Shown: one piece after another, positions 26,753 through 35,658 of the stretch
Numbering within the stretch: position 1 is the first letter of the stretch
Layout: every line of letters starts with the position of its first letter
Source of the DNA: Gemmatimonadota bacterium
Lineage (GTDB): Bacteria > Latescibacterota > UBA2968 > GCA-2709665
Direction: 5' to 3'
DNA: 64,000 bases
NCBI GenBank assembly: GCA_028873695.1
Contig: JAPPNU010000002.1
Location: 1 to 64,000 of the forward strand
Translations under genes and position numbers: made by a program
Notes under the pieces: generated by a model
Told to the model about the DNA's origin: nothing
What the model saw: the letters and a program-made list of their open reading frames with translations, nothing else
Database searches by the model: none

Positions 26753-27994
26753 ATGCGGATTGGAATTGATCGTGTGTGGCGGTGTAGCATATGGTTTGTC
26801 TTCGGATTGCTTGCCTGTTTTCTCCTGGCGTGCGGTGACGACAACCCCGTCGAATCCGACGACGACGAGGAACCGATTGCACCGCCTTCGCTGTGTTCGG
26901 ATACGCCGGGGACGATCTGCACGTGGGCGGGCACCGGGGATGCGGGTTGGGACGGCGACGGCAACGTATTGCTGTTGTCGACGTTTTACTGGCCCGTGGA
27001 CGTGATGGTTACCCATGAGGGCCGGGTTTACGTTCTGGATTGGGCGAACCATCGCGTGCGGCGAGCGGCCCTGGGCGACAGCACGCTGGAGACGGCGATC
27101 GGAAGCGGACTCATGGGCGACGGATCCTACGCGCAGTCCGAGCGTATTCCGCCGGGGGCGCCCGGGAGGTCCGTCAATTTAAGTCACCCCACGCATCTCC
27201 TCCAGTTGTCAGGCGGGGCGTATCTGCTCACGGCCTGGCGAAACCACAAGCTGCGGATATTCGATCCCGTCAGCGGCAGGGTGAGGGTATTCCTGGGAGA
27301 CACGCCGGGGTTTTCCGGTGACGGCGGCGCTGCGGAGGACGCGCTCTTGAACCTTCCTTCGCAGACGGTGCTCGCACCCGACAACACGCTGTACGTACTG
27401 GACCAGCGAAACCTGCGGGTAAGGAAGATCGATGCAGGCAGCGTCATTACCACGGTGATAGGATCGGGAACGGCCGGATTCAGCGGCGACGGCGGCCCGC
27501 CCCGCCTGGCGCAACTGAACCTCCCGGCGGGAAACAATCCACGGCCAGCGGGCGGATTGGCTCTGGGGCCCGACGGAGACCTCTATATTTCCGACACACT
27601 CAACCAGCGGATTCGGCGGGTGGACTTCGAAAGGGATCTGATCGACACCGTCGCGGGCACGGGCCTGGCCGGATTCAGCGGGGACGGCGGTCCGGCCACG
27701 CAGGCGAACTTGAACAACCCGCGGGACATTCAGTTCGGTCCGGACGGGCGGCTGTACATCGCCGATGAGATGAACCATCGCGTCCGGGCGATCGACCTGG
27801 CTACCGGGACGATTACAACGGTGGCAGGAAACGGGCAACCGGGATTCAGTGGAGACGGAGGCCCGGCGACGTCGGCCGCATTGAACCGGCCCGCGGGCGT
27901 CGCGTTCGATGAGGCAGACGGTCACCTCTACATTGCCGATACGTACAACCATCGCATCCGGCTCGTAACGCTCTCGGGACCGGGAAGGCTCTGA
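26753..27994 (+). CDS. NHL-repeat beta-propeller lipoprotein
   Basis: A 413-residue protein with a lipoprotein signal peptide: hydrophobic core WFVFGLLACFLLAC, the Cys of LLAC being the lipidation site, then an acidic linker (GDDNPVESDDDEE). The rest is a six-bladed NHL-type propeller with recurring GFSGDGGPATxAxLNxP and LYIADxxNHRVR words (for example at residues 230-260, 300-330 and 350-380). It should be anchored in a membrane facing the periplasm or outside. NHL propellers bind ligands or peptides, and no catalytic residues are recognisable. It lies between the FGE-like gene and a sulfatase on the same strand. Confidence 0.85.
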   Translation: MRIGIDRVWRCSIWFVFGLLACFLLACGDDNPVESDDDEEPIAPPSLCSDTPGTICTWAGTGDAGWDGDGNVLLLSTFYWPVDVMVTHEGRVYVLDWANHRVRRAALGDSTLETAIGSGLMGDGSYAQSERIPPGAPGRSVNLSHPTHLLQLSGGAYLLTAWRNHKLRIFDPVSGRVRVFLGDTPGFSGDGGAAEDALLNLPSQTVLAPDNTLYVLDQRNLRVRKIDAGSVITTVIGSGTAGFSGDGGPPRLAQLNLPAGNNPRPAGGLALGPDGDLYISDTLNQRIRRVDFERDLIDTVAGTGLAGFSGDGGPATQANLNNPRDIQFGPDGRLYIADEMNHRVRAIDLATGTITTVAGNGQPGFSGDGGPATSAALNRPAGVAFDEADGHLYIADTYNHRIRLVTLSGPGRL

Positions 27995-28038
27995 GATAAA
28001 CGGACGTGACTGACGGACAGGAGGCGAGGAGGCCCGTC

Positions 28039-29502
28039 TTGCCCGACCAACCCAATTTCCTGGTGATCATGTCGGACCAGCACAACCGGAACTACATGGG
28101 TTGTGCCGGAGATCCGGTCGTCCGAACGCCGCACCTCGACGCCCTGGCGGACCGCGGCGTGCTGTTCGAGAATACCTACTGCGGGTCGCCGCTTTGCGTG
28201 CCGTCGCGGATGACCTTTCTCACGGGACGACATGCGTCTGATATCGAAGTATGGTCCAATGCGTGTCCTCTCAGGTCGGATATTCCAACATTCGCACACG
28301 GTCTGGGGCTGGCGGGATACGAGACGGTCCTGGGCGGCAGGATGCACTTCGTCGGACCGGACCAGCTTCACGGATTCGAGAGGCGCATCATTGGAGACGT
28401 TTCGGGTCCGCTTCCGGGCGGACCGGGCCCCGATCTGGGACCTATTCCGACGGGTACGACCGGCCAGTCCCGTCGCTCGGTTGAAATCTCCGGACCGGGC
28501 CGAACGGCCTACCAGGCTTACGACGTGGCGGTAACCGAGGCGTGTCGTGAGTTTCTCGAAAGCCGCGACCGGTCCGGCCCCGGGCGACCCTTTTGCCTGG
28601 TAACGGGCTATGTGCTGCCGCATTGCCCGTTTATCTGTCCCGGGGATTTATACCGTGATTATTACGATCGGGTGGCACTGCCGGCCGTTCCCGATGGCTA
28701 CCTGGATGGGCTGCATCCGGCGATGCGTCTCTGGCGCGAGAAGCGCGGTGTCAACGGTTTGGACGATGACGCGGTGCGCCGTGCACGCGCAGCCTACTAC
28801 GGCCTTGTCACGTTCCTGGATGACCTGATCGGGCGGTTGCTCGAAACACTGGCTTCGACGTCGTTCGCGGACAACACCGTGGTGATCTATCTCTCGGACC
28901 ACGGCGAGATGGCCGGTGAGCACGGGATGTGGTGGAAGAGCAGCTTTTACGAGGGGTCCGCCGGCGTGCCGATGATTGCGTCGTTCCCGGGCCGATTCGA
29001 AGAGGGTCGGCGTGTCGATGCCGTGACCAGCCTGCTGGACGTCGGCCCCACGCTGATCGATCTGGCCGGCGGAGATCCCCTGCCGGAGGTCGCTGGCCGC
29101 AGCCTCCGGTTTTTCCTCGAGGGCGACGGACGGGCGCCGGGTTGGTCGAATGAGGTGTTTTCCGAGAATTACAGCGGAGCCGACGAACCGCCCGGCCGGA
29201 TGGTCCGCCAGGGTCCCTGGAAGTTGAATTGTTACCATGGGTTCGATGAGCCGCAGTTGTTCAATCTGGTCGACGATCCCCATGAATTCAACGACCTGGC
29301 GCGAGATCCGGGTTGCGAGGAGGTGAGGGAGGCTCTCCTGGAGCGGGTCCGGGGGGCATGGTGCGGGGGCGCGATCGGGCCGACGCTGCAACGACGGGCC
29401 GACGGGCGGGGTGTGTTGCGAAGGTGGGCCGGCGCGGTAGAACACGATCTGGCGGGTTACTGGAAGGCGCCGCCCGGGTGTAACGTATTTCCGGAAGAAT
29501 GA
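28039..29502 (+). CDS. Sulfatase of the formylglycine type
   Basis: About 487 residues from the TTG at 28039, which follows GAGGCGAGGAGG; the GTG at 28006 has no Shine-Dalgarno. It hydrolyses sulfate esters using a formylglycine made from Cys. The signature is C53-V-P-S-R with MTFLTGR after it; metal-binding residues are SDQH near the N-terminus and the SDHGEMAGEHG block near 290. No signal peptide is visible, so the protein seems cytoplasmic and probably acts on imported small substrates such as sulfated oligosaccharide units or choline-sulfate-like compounds. Because it has the Cys-type motif it needs a maturation enzyme; the FGE-like protein upstream lacks catalytic cysteines. Confidence 0.88.
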   Translation: MPDQPNFLVIMSDQHNRNYMGCAGDPVVRTPHLDALADRGVLFENTYCGSPLCVPSRMTFLTGRHASDIEVWSNACPLRSDIPTFAHGLGLAGYETVLGGRMHFVGPDQLHGFERRIIGDVSGPLPGGPGPDLGPIPTGTTGQSRRSVEISGPGRTAYQAYDVAVTEACREFLESRDRSGPGRPFCLVTGYVLPHCPFICPGDLYRDYYDRVALPAVPDGYLDGLHPAMRLWREKRGVNGLDDDAVRRARAAYYGLVTFLDDLIGRLLETLASTSFADNTVVIYLSDHGEMAGEHGMWWKSSFYEGSAGVPMIASFPGRFEEGRRVDAVTSLLDVGPTLIDLAGGDPLPEVAGRSLRFFLEGDGRAPGWSNEVFSENYSGADEPPGRMVRQGPWKLNCYHGFDEPQLFNLVDDPHEFNDLARDPGCEEVREALLERVRGAWCGGAIGPTLQRRADGRGVLRRWAGAVEHDLAGYWKAPPGCNVFPEE

Positions 29503-29856
29503 ACCGCTGAAGAGGATGTCGGATCAACAGGCCCTGCCGGGAGGCTGTTTGGACGAAAAACAGCTTACCCGCGCAGGGCGGTTTTCTGCCGGTCGTTGCA
29601 CGGACAGACCCCGATGCCCCGAAGGGCGGATTACATTAACGTCCCTTATCCTCAATTCAAAGAAAGACGACAATCAAATCGTCCACAAAAGGCACAAAAA
29701 CACAGAAGGGACCGGTGCGAAGCGAGGTATCGAGGTCGTCAACAAGGATGATATTTCCGTTCACGTCAAAGGACCTGGTGTATCCTGGTAATCCGCAGTT
29801 TAATCGCCTTTATCTACTTGCACATATACGAATTAACCTCCCCGAAAAATGACGAA
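29503..29856. other. Convergent intergenic region with hairpin and interspersed repeat
   Basis: The region lies between two converging genes. I see no credible gene; the 91-codon frame at 29516-29791 spans the hairpin and repeat and has no ribosome-binding site. It holds the long hairpin at 29531-29579 and a CCACAAAAGGCACA-type repeat at 29683-29710. Confidence 0.5.
29531..29579. terminator. Long bipartite hairpin between converging genes
   Basis: GCCCTGC (29531-29537) pairs with GCAGGGC (29573-29579), CGGG (29538-29541) with CCCG (29568-29571), and GCTGTTT (29544-29550) with AAACAGC (29558-29564), leaving a 7-base loop. It could end transcription from both sides, but there is no T-tract. 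Confidence 0.5.
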
Positions 29857-31593
29857 TCACGGTCGGTCTTCCAAAACGGGCAGGACGACGTACGACGGCC
29901 GGTTCGCGTCGTGGAAGACGGTGTTGACGGCGATCTGGCCGGTGACTTCCTCGCCGAAGGGACCCCCTGTGTTGAGGTTTCGATCGTACCGGGGGTAATC
30001 GCTGCTGGTAATCTCTATGCGCATCCGGTGCCCCGGTAGAAATACCTGTGCCGTGGCGGACATGTCTATTTCATACCTGTAGATCTTTCCCGGCGTCAGC
30101 AGTTCCTGCCGTTGCAGGGAGTTCCGGAATCGCGCTCTCAGGATGCCGTCGCAGACGGGCATGGAACGGCCGTCCGGCCAGACGTCGCAGAGCCTGACCA
30201 CCCAGTCCGTATCCGGCGCCGACGAGAGGCCGTGCAGGATGGCTTTGACGGGTCCGATGACGGTCAGGTCGCGTTTTAATTCACTGGAGGTGTAGGTGAG
30301 CATTTCGCCTTCCAGTCCCCTGTGGTCAACGGGACCCAGCGTTGGATAGAAGCGCAGCCCGGGCATGGGGTTGTTCGGATCGTACGCAAAGCTGTCCGGA
30401 TGTTCGGCGTTGTCGGGCGGATCGAAGGTCAGCCCGCCGTTGTTGAGCGAGGTTTCGTCTTTTCCGGAACCCGCTCGAAAATACGCAGACCGGTACGTGA
30501 TTCCCGGAGGCGGCCAGTCGTCGAAATCCAGCCACTCATTCTTGCCCATCAGGAAAATGCGTACCGGCGGCCCCTCCATGATGCCGTTGTCTATACCCTT
30601 CAGCCAGTAATCGTACCACTGCAGACGGTGCGCACTCATGTCGAACACCGCCTGAGGGCCGAAGTCGAGTTCGCCGACGACACGTTTTGCGGCGTTGCCC
30701 GGTCCGTGGATCCAGGGTCCGATGAGCAGGCGTTGCCCTTGCCGGCAGGCCCGGGTTCGACCGTATTTTCGGATTCCCTGGAAGGCCTGCAGCGTGCCGT
30801 CCAGGAAGACGTCGAACCACGCGCCGAAGTGCAGCATGGGGGTGTCGACGTCGCCGAATCTCGAGGCGATATTGGTGGGCCACCAGTAGGGACCGTCTTC
30901 GGGGTGGTCCAGGTATTCGAAGTACCAGTCGAGCAGTCCTTCCAGGGGCGGGAAAGACTTCAATGGAAGGTGCCGCTCCCAGTCTTCGTATTCATCGAAT
31001 GCGCTTGCCAGACGCGCCGTCGCGGCTTCAAGGCCCTGTGGCGCGCTTTCGTGTTTCAGCTGGGCCAGCAGCGTCTGCATCGCCCACTTTTGGAAGGGTA
31101 GCGAGAAGGCGCCGTACCGGTACCAGAAGCCGCTGTAATAGTCCGCGCCGCCCTGGCGCACATAGAGCGCCGTCAGGTGCGGAGGCCGGGTCGGGGCGAC
31201 CATGTACTGGGAGAATCCGGAATAGGAGCCGTCGGCCATCCCGACGCGGCCGTTGGACCAGGGCTGCACGCCCGCCCATTCGATGGTATCGTACCCGTCG
31301 CGGTTGGCGCCCCAGCCGTCGTCCAGGAAGGGTCGCCACTCGCCCTCGGAGGCGAAGGTGCCCCGAACGTTCTGGCCAACGAAGACGTAACCCCGGCTTG
31401 CGAAGAACTCGCCGTTCGACGTGCACCGGCCGACCAGCTCGTAGGCAACCCGTTCCACGATGACGGGATATCTGCCATCGGCTTCGGGGCGGTAGACGTC
31501 GGCACGCAGGACGACGCCGTCTCGCATCTTTATGGGTATATTGCGTTCTACGCGTACTGAATGTCGCGGTTCGGACAGCGCCGTATCAGACAT
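29857..31593 (-). CDS. CocE/NonD-family (X-Pro dipeptidyl-peptidase S15-like) hydrolase
   Basis: About 578 residues of an alpha/beta-hydrolase with a C-terminal beta-sandwich (residues 330-570), as in cocaine esterase and X-Pro dipeptidyl-peptidases. The N-terminal strand IPIKMRDGVVLRADVYRP is typical. The nucleophile elbow is MADGSYSGFSQ, where the first Ser matches the catalytic Ser of GxSYxG; the Asp and His lie in DVFLDG and the ARHSLMV-like region of the family, which I cannot place with certainty. The ATG at 31593 follows GAGGAG; the longer frame to 31671 adds an unlikely N-terminus. No signal peptide. It may hydrolyse esters or proline peptides. It is divergent from the oxidoreductase cluster that starts at 32122. 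Confidence 0.85.
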   Translation of the reverse strand: MSDTALSEPRHSVRVERNIPIKMRDGVVLRADVYRPEADGRYPVIVERVAYELVGRCTSNGEFFASRGYVFVGQNVRGTFASEGEWRPFLDDGWGANRDGYDTIEWAGVQPWSNGRVGMADGSYSGFSQYMVAPTRPPHLTALYVRQGGADYYSGFWYRYGAFSLPFQKWAMQTLLAQLKHESAPQGLEAATARLASAFDEYEDWERHLPLKSFPPLEGLLDWYFEYLDHPEDGPYWWPTNIASRFGDVDTPMLHFGAWFDVFLDGTLQAFQGIRKYGRTRACRQGQRLLIGPWIHGPGNAAKRVVGELDFGPQAVFDMSAHRLQWYDYWLKGIDNGIMEGPPVRIFLMGKNEWLDFDDWPPPGITYRSAYFRAGSGKDETSLNNGGLTFDPPDNAEHPDSFAYDPNNPMPGLRFYPTLGPVDHRGLEGEMLTYTSSELKRDLTVIGPVKAILHGLSSAPDTDWVVRLCDVWPDGRSMPVCDGILRARFRNSLQRQELLTPGKIYRYEIDMSATAQVFLPGHRMRIEITSSDYPRYDRNLNTGGPFGEEVTGQIAVNTVFHDANRPSYVVLPVLEDRP

Positions 31594-32121
31594 GAGAATC
31601 TCCTCTATAGGGTTTCTTTCACGTTGTCCCAGTCTGCCACACGTCCCGATGAACATTTGACGCGGTGTCAACTTCGGCGGAGGAAACCGACCGCCCGGTG
31701 TCGACGCATCGAATCTTCATCGATGTTCAATATACCGACAGAGTCGTTCCATGGCCGGTTCCAACACAGACGGATCCGGACGCGCCACCGGGCTTCGCCC
31801 GCTCTATCGGGATTCCCTCGCAATGTCTCCTTGCAAAGGATCCGGGTTCGCAGTATCATGGCTGCGTCGTTGCGGCGATGGTCCACGACTCGGTTTCTCG
31901 GACACGGGCGTGCGATGAACCGCAGCCGAAAACCGACGTGGCCGTTCGCACACGGCATCATCTCGGCAGGGTTCAAAGATAGGGAATCAGTCAGGGGAAT
32001 CCAATTGCAGACTGCCGCCCGGCATCGAAATGCGGATAGCGGAAACGCGCAATGGCGGTCGTCTGCGTGCGACGGAATCGGATGAATTCACAATGGCATC
32101 CAGTCGGTGGGAGATGAGGGT
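31594..32121. other. Divergent intergenic region, no gene recognised
   Basis: These 528 bases separate the divergent hydrolase and dehydrogenase genes. The open frames here lack ribosome-binding sites and family features. A small dyad TTGAC-N5-GTCAA lies at 31657-31671 and may be a regulator site; otherwise I see nothing. Confidence 0.35.
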
Positions 32122-33159
32122 ATGAGGGGCGTCGTCTATCTCGGCGAGAGTGAAGTGGAAGTCAGGGAATTCGATCGGCCAGAACCCGGGCCCGGTCAGG
32201 TGGTCATCGAAATGAAGGTCGCGGGATTGTGTGGCAGCGATCTGCACAAGTACCATAGCAGCCGGGCGTGGGCGAGCGAGCGGAAGGACATGATTTCCGG
32301 ACACGAGCCGGCGGGTGTCGTGGCCGAAGTCGGTAAGGACGTCGTCAATGTATCCGAAGGCGACAGGGTCTGCGTCTATCACACGGTAGGGTGCGGTCAT
32401 TGCGCGGTCTGTCTGTCCGGTACGCCGGTGTTCTGTTCGGACCAGGGTGCATTCGGCAGGACTCGCGACGGGTCCCACGCGGATTTCATGGTCACGGGCT
32501 CAAGGTACTGCATGCCGCTGCCCGATAGGGTCTCGTTTACGGTCGGCACGCAACTGGCATGTACCGCCGGGACAGCCTTTTCCGCCGTGAGCAAGGTTTC
32601 GAAACGTCACGGCGATCCGCTTGTGGTGTTCGGATTGGGTCCGGTGGGACTGACGACGCTATTGATGGGTGAGGCGATGGGATACAGGACGTTTGGCGTG
32701 GACATCAGTCCGTACAGGATTGATCTTGCGGGCCGTATCGGCGGCGGGGTTGTCATTGACGCAATGGAGAACGACCCGGTTGAAGCGGTCAGGGATCTGA
32801 CGGGTGGAGATGGAGCGGCCGGGGTTGTGGAGTGCTCCGGGAGCGGCCTCGCACGCACGCAGGCGGCGTCGGTCGCAGGATTGCACGGGACGGTGGTCTA
32901 CGTGGGCGCCGGCGCGTCAGCGCTCGAGATCGATTTTACGGATATTCTTCGGAAGGAACTGACGCTCAGGGGCAATTCTGTGTATTCGATGGGCGCCTAT
33001 TTCGATGCCGTCGCCTTTCTGCAGACCCACCGGGTGCCGCTGGACGAAATCGTGACCCATCGCTTTCACATTGAACAGGCCAGGGAAGCATTCGAAATCT
33101 TCGATCGCGGTGACACGGGAAAAGTGGTTTTTGAATGGGACGACGGGATGGGTTCGTGA
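32122..33159 (+). CDS. Zinc-dependent MDR-family sugar/alcohol dehydrogenase
   Basis: A 345-residue medium-chain dehydrogenase/reductase. The catalytic zinc ligands are C37 (GLCGSDLH) and the H61-E62 pair (SGHEPAGVV). The structural zinc is held by C91, C94, C97 and C105 (CGHCAVC...C). The nucleotide-binding motif is VFGLGPVGL near 170, followed by an acidic residue (GVDIS), which favours NAD(H). It resembles threonine, sorbitol or L-idonate dehydrogenases; the exact sugar or alcohol is not clear. The ATG at 32122 follows GGGAGATGAGGG. It heads a three-gene oxidoreductase run (dehydrogenase, Gfo/Idh/MocA, aldo/keto reductase), which fits interconversion of uronate or polyol intermediates. Confidence 0.88.
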   Translation: MRGVVYLGESEVEVREFDRPEPGPGQVVIEMKVAGLCGSDLHKYHSSRAWASERKDMISGHEPAGVVAEVGKDVVNVSEGDRVCVYHTVGCGHCAVCLSGTPVFCSDQGAFGRTRDGSHADFMVTGSRYCMPLPDRVSFTVGTQLACTAGTAFSAVSKVSKRHGDPLVVFGLGPVGLTTLLMGEAMGYRTFGVDISPYRIDLAGRIGGGVVIDAMENDPVEAVRDLTGGDGAAGVVECSGSGLARTQAASVAGLHGTVVYVGAGASALEIDFTDILRKELTLRGNSVYSMGAYFDAVAFLQTHRVPLDEIVTHRFHIEQAREAFEIFDRGDTGKVVFEWDDGMGS

Positions 33160-33300
33160 GAACGGCTGCACGGCGACGTCCTTGATGGGATTCCCGTATT
33201 GTGCGTTAACCCACAGGGATATCGAGATGTCGTGTCAAGACAGGCGCCGTGGTTCACGAGGAACTGGAATCCGGTAGTACAGGGAATGGAGGAAAGGAAA

Positions 33301-34350
33301 ATGCCAGAGAAAACGAGGGTGGGTATTATCGGATGCGGCGGCATGGCCCGGTCGCATGCCAGCCGGATGAGCGAGGTGCTTCACCGGGTGGAGATTGCGG
33401 CCGTGGTGGACATCGATCTCGATCGGGCGCGGGCGGTCGCCGGACACTTTCCCAATAACCCCGTGGTTGCCGCCGATTTTGAGAAGGTCCTGGATCATGT
33501 CGACGCCGTTCTCGTGGTACTGCCCCATCATCTTCACCACCCGGTTACGGTACGCTGCCTGGACGCGGGCAAGCACGTGCTGGTGGAAAAGCCGATGGCC
33601 AACAGCGAGCGGGAGTGCCTGGAGATGATTGAAGCGGCGCAGCGGAACGACCGAGTGCTCATGGTGGCCTACTGCATGCGGTTTCATCCCCTGATACTGA
33701 AGTTCAAGGAAGTGGTGGACAAACGGACGTTCGGCGAGGTCTTCCAGCTATCGATCTGGACCGAGCAGCATACGCAGCGTGAGCCGGATAGCTGGCACTG
33801 CCGGGCGGGTACTCTGGGCGGCGGTCAGTTCTTCAGCCATGGCTGTCACTACGTCGATCTGATGTTGTGGATGCTGGGTCGACCGGTGAAGGGCGTGCAT
33901 CTGGGAACCAATCGAGGCACGCCGTGGATGGAGCGGGAGGGGACCAGCAACGTGTGCCTGGAGTTCGAAGGCGGCATCCTGGGCTATCATTTCGGCACCT
34001 GGGGGGCTCGGGGCACCCGGCTCGGTTACTCCTTTCACGCGCACTGCGAGAAGGGGATGGTGGAACTGCATCTGGCCACGGGGCGGGTGACTTACCTGGG
34101 CGACGTTGAAAAACACGTGCCCGGCGAACACGATCCCGGGCAGCGGGAGATCGTATTGATGGAAGAAAAACACGCCAAGCCTACGGAAGTGGAGATGGCG
34201 CACTTTATCGATTGTATCGAGACCGGCCGGAAACCGCTGACCGACCCCGTATCCAGCCTTGAGGGACTGAAGGTAATATGGAAACTGTACGAGGCGGAGG
34301 AAAGCAACACGGTCGCAGACCTCAGGGGACTGGGGCTCGCAGTCCGTTGA
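33301..34350 (+). CDS. Gfo/Idh/MocA-family oxidoreductase
   Basis: A 349-residue NAD(P)-dependent sugar oxidoreductase. The N-terminal Rossmann motif VGIIGCGGMARSHA is followed by the family Lys in VEKPMANSE near residue 97 and by a C-terminal alpha/beta substrate domain. HGCHYVDLMLW carries the usual catalytic His region. Likely substrates are inositol, glucose-fructose or uronate-type sugars. AGGAAAGGA precedes the ATG at 33301. The stop codon (34348-34350) lies inside the first arm of a palindromic repeat element (34346-34493), so the last codons belong partly to that element's end. Confidence 0.88.
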   Translation: MPEKTRVGIIGCGGMARSHASRMSEVLHRVEIAAVVDIDLDRARAVAGHFPNNPVVAADFEKVLDHVDAVLVVLPHHLHHPVTVRCLDAGKHVLVEKPMANSERECLEMIEAAQRNDRVLMVAYCMRFHPLILKFKEVVDKRTFGEVFQLSIWTEQHTQREPDSWHCRAGTLGGGQFFSHGCHYVDLMLWMLGRPVKGVHLGTNRGTPWMEREGTSNVCLEFEGGILGYHFGTWGARGTRLGYSFHAHCEKGMVELHLATGRVTYLGDVEKHVPGEHDPGQREIVLMEEKHAKPTEVEMAHFIDCIETGRKPLTDPVSSLEGLKVIWKLYEAEESNTVADLRGLGLAVR

Positions 34351-34493
34351 TAAAGTCGCTCTGCAGGCGAGGCGGAGCCATTGCGGTCGAAGACAAGGCG
34401 CGCGACCGAGTCCCATCCCTCGATTCGGCGAGGGAGCGCAACGCAGTATTTCGACCGCAATGGCCGGCCGTAGCCCGGATGGGCTTTATCAAC
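34346..34493. repeat. Palindromic MITE/REP-like element overlapping a stop codon
   Basis: The outer ends are GTTGATAAAG (34346-34355) and CTTTATCAAC (34484-34493), perfect inverted repeats. An inner 14-base pair, CCATTGCGGTCGAA (34378-34391) and TTCGACCGCAATGG (34450-34463), is also perfect. It resembles a class of about 150-base elements ending in CTTTTTCAAC-like words that I recall from deltaproteobacterial genomes. Confidence 0.75.
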
Positions 34494-34614
34494 GGGCTGC
34501 CAGGTACGATGGATGAAACGGGCGTCCGCGCGGCCGATTGACGAGTGTGCCGCGCCCTGTGCGGATTTCGCTGCAAAGAATCAGAACAAACTTCAATCAG
34601 GGGAGAAATTGCAT

Positions 34615-35583
34615 ATGGACCGTGTCGTGCTTGGGGAGAGCGGCCTTTCGGTATCTCCGATCGCCGTCGGCACCTGGCAGCTCAGTCCCCGGTTCTGGGG
34701 GCCGCAGTCGAAGGACGACGCGATGGCCGCGATGAAGTTCGCGTTTGATCGCGGGATCAACTTTTTCGATACGGCGGAAGCCTATGGCGATGGCTATGCC
34801 GAGACGGTTCTGGGTGAGGTCGTACGGGACCTGCCGAGGGACGAACTCGTGCTGGCAACCAAGGTATTCAACCATTTTAATCCCGACGGCTCCCGGTATC
34901 CCGATCTTTCGCCCGATCACATTACAGCGCGGTGCGACGTGTCGCTCGAACGGATGGGGGTCGAGACAATCGACCTGTATCTGCTGCACATGTACGACCC
35001 GCTGACGCCGCTTGCCGATATTGCCGGAACGCTGGAAAGACTTCGCGATCAGGGCAGGATTCGGTGCTATGGTCTCAGCAACCATACGGTGGAACAATGC
35101 CGGGCGCAGCGGCGCTTCGGCAGGTACGACGTCGTGCAGCCTCCGTACAGCCTGATTGAACCGGCCGGAGAGAACGATCTGTTGCCCTGGTGCCAAACGG
35201 AGAATGTCGGCGTGATGATCTATTCGCCCATGCACAAGGGGCTGCTGAGCGGGAAATACACCGGAGAAGAGACCTTTGACGACTTCCGGATGAACCATCC
35301 CGATTTTCAGGGAGACCGGTTCAGGGAACTGTGTGCGAAGGTGCAGAGCCTGAAGCCGATCGCGGAACGCAACGAGCTGACGATTTACCAGTTGGCGCTG
35401 TCCGCCACCCTGATGCATCCGGCGATTCACGTCGCCATCTGTGGCATCAAGACGCCGGATCAGATTGCCGAGGCCGTGGGAGCGGCGGGGAAGCGATTGT
35501 CACGCGAAGATTATTTCGCGGTGAGAAATACGGTGGGGCCGGGCAGCCCGAAAATTGCAGATGCCAGCGGAAAGCGGAAGTGA
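34615..35583 (+). CDS. Aldo/keto reductase
   Basis: A 322-residue member of the AKR superfamily, (beta/alpha)8-fold NADPH-dependent oxidoreductases. The tetrad residues are visible: Asp and Tyr in FFDTAEAYGDGYAE, Lys in VLATKVF and His in LLHMYDP. The nucleotide loop at the end is typical (AICGIKTPDQIAEAVGA). Sugars or small aldehydes are the usual substrates. The ATG at 34615 follows CAGGGGAGA. The upstream 264 bases are mostly the palindromic element, so this gene may be transcribed from its own promoter rather than with the Gfo/Idh gene. It converges with the heparinase-like gene on the other strand. Confidence 0.9.
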   Translation: MDRVVLGESGLSVSPIAVGTWQLSPRFWGPQSKDDAMAAMKFAFDRGINFFDTAEAYGDGYAETVLGEVVRDLPRDELVLATKVFNHFNPDGSRYPDLSPDHITARCDVSLERMGVETIDLYLLHMYDPLTPLADIAGTLERLRDQGRIRCYGLSNHTVEQCRAQRRFGRYDVVQPPYSLIEPAGENDLLPWCQTENVGVMIYSPMHKGLLSGKYTGEETFDDFRMNHPDFQGDRFRELCAKVQSLKPIAERNELTIYQLALSATLMHPAIHVAICGIKTPDQIAEAVGAAGKRLSREDYFAVRNTVGPGSPKIADASGKRK

Positions 35584-35658
35584 TTGCCGTCTTGTTCGGC
35601 GCGTTTGGGACGTCATAGCCATTGGTGAGCGGATTGTCGCGAGCGGTCCAGCGATATC

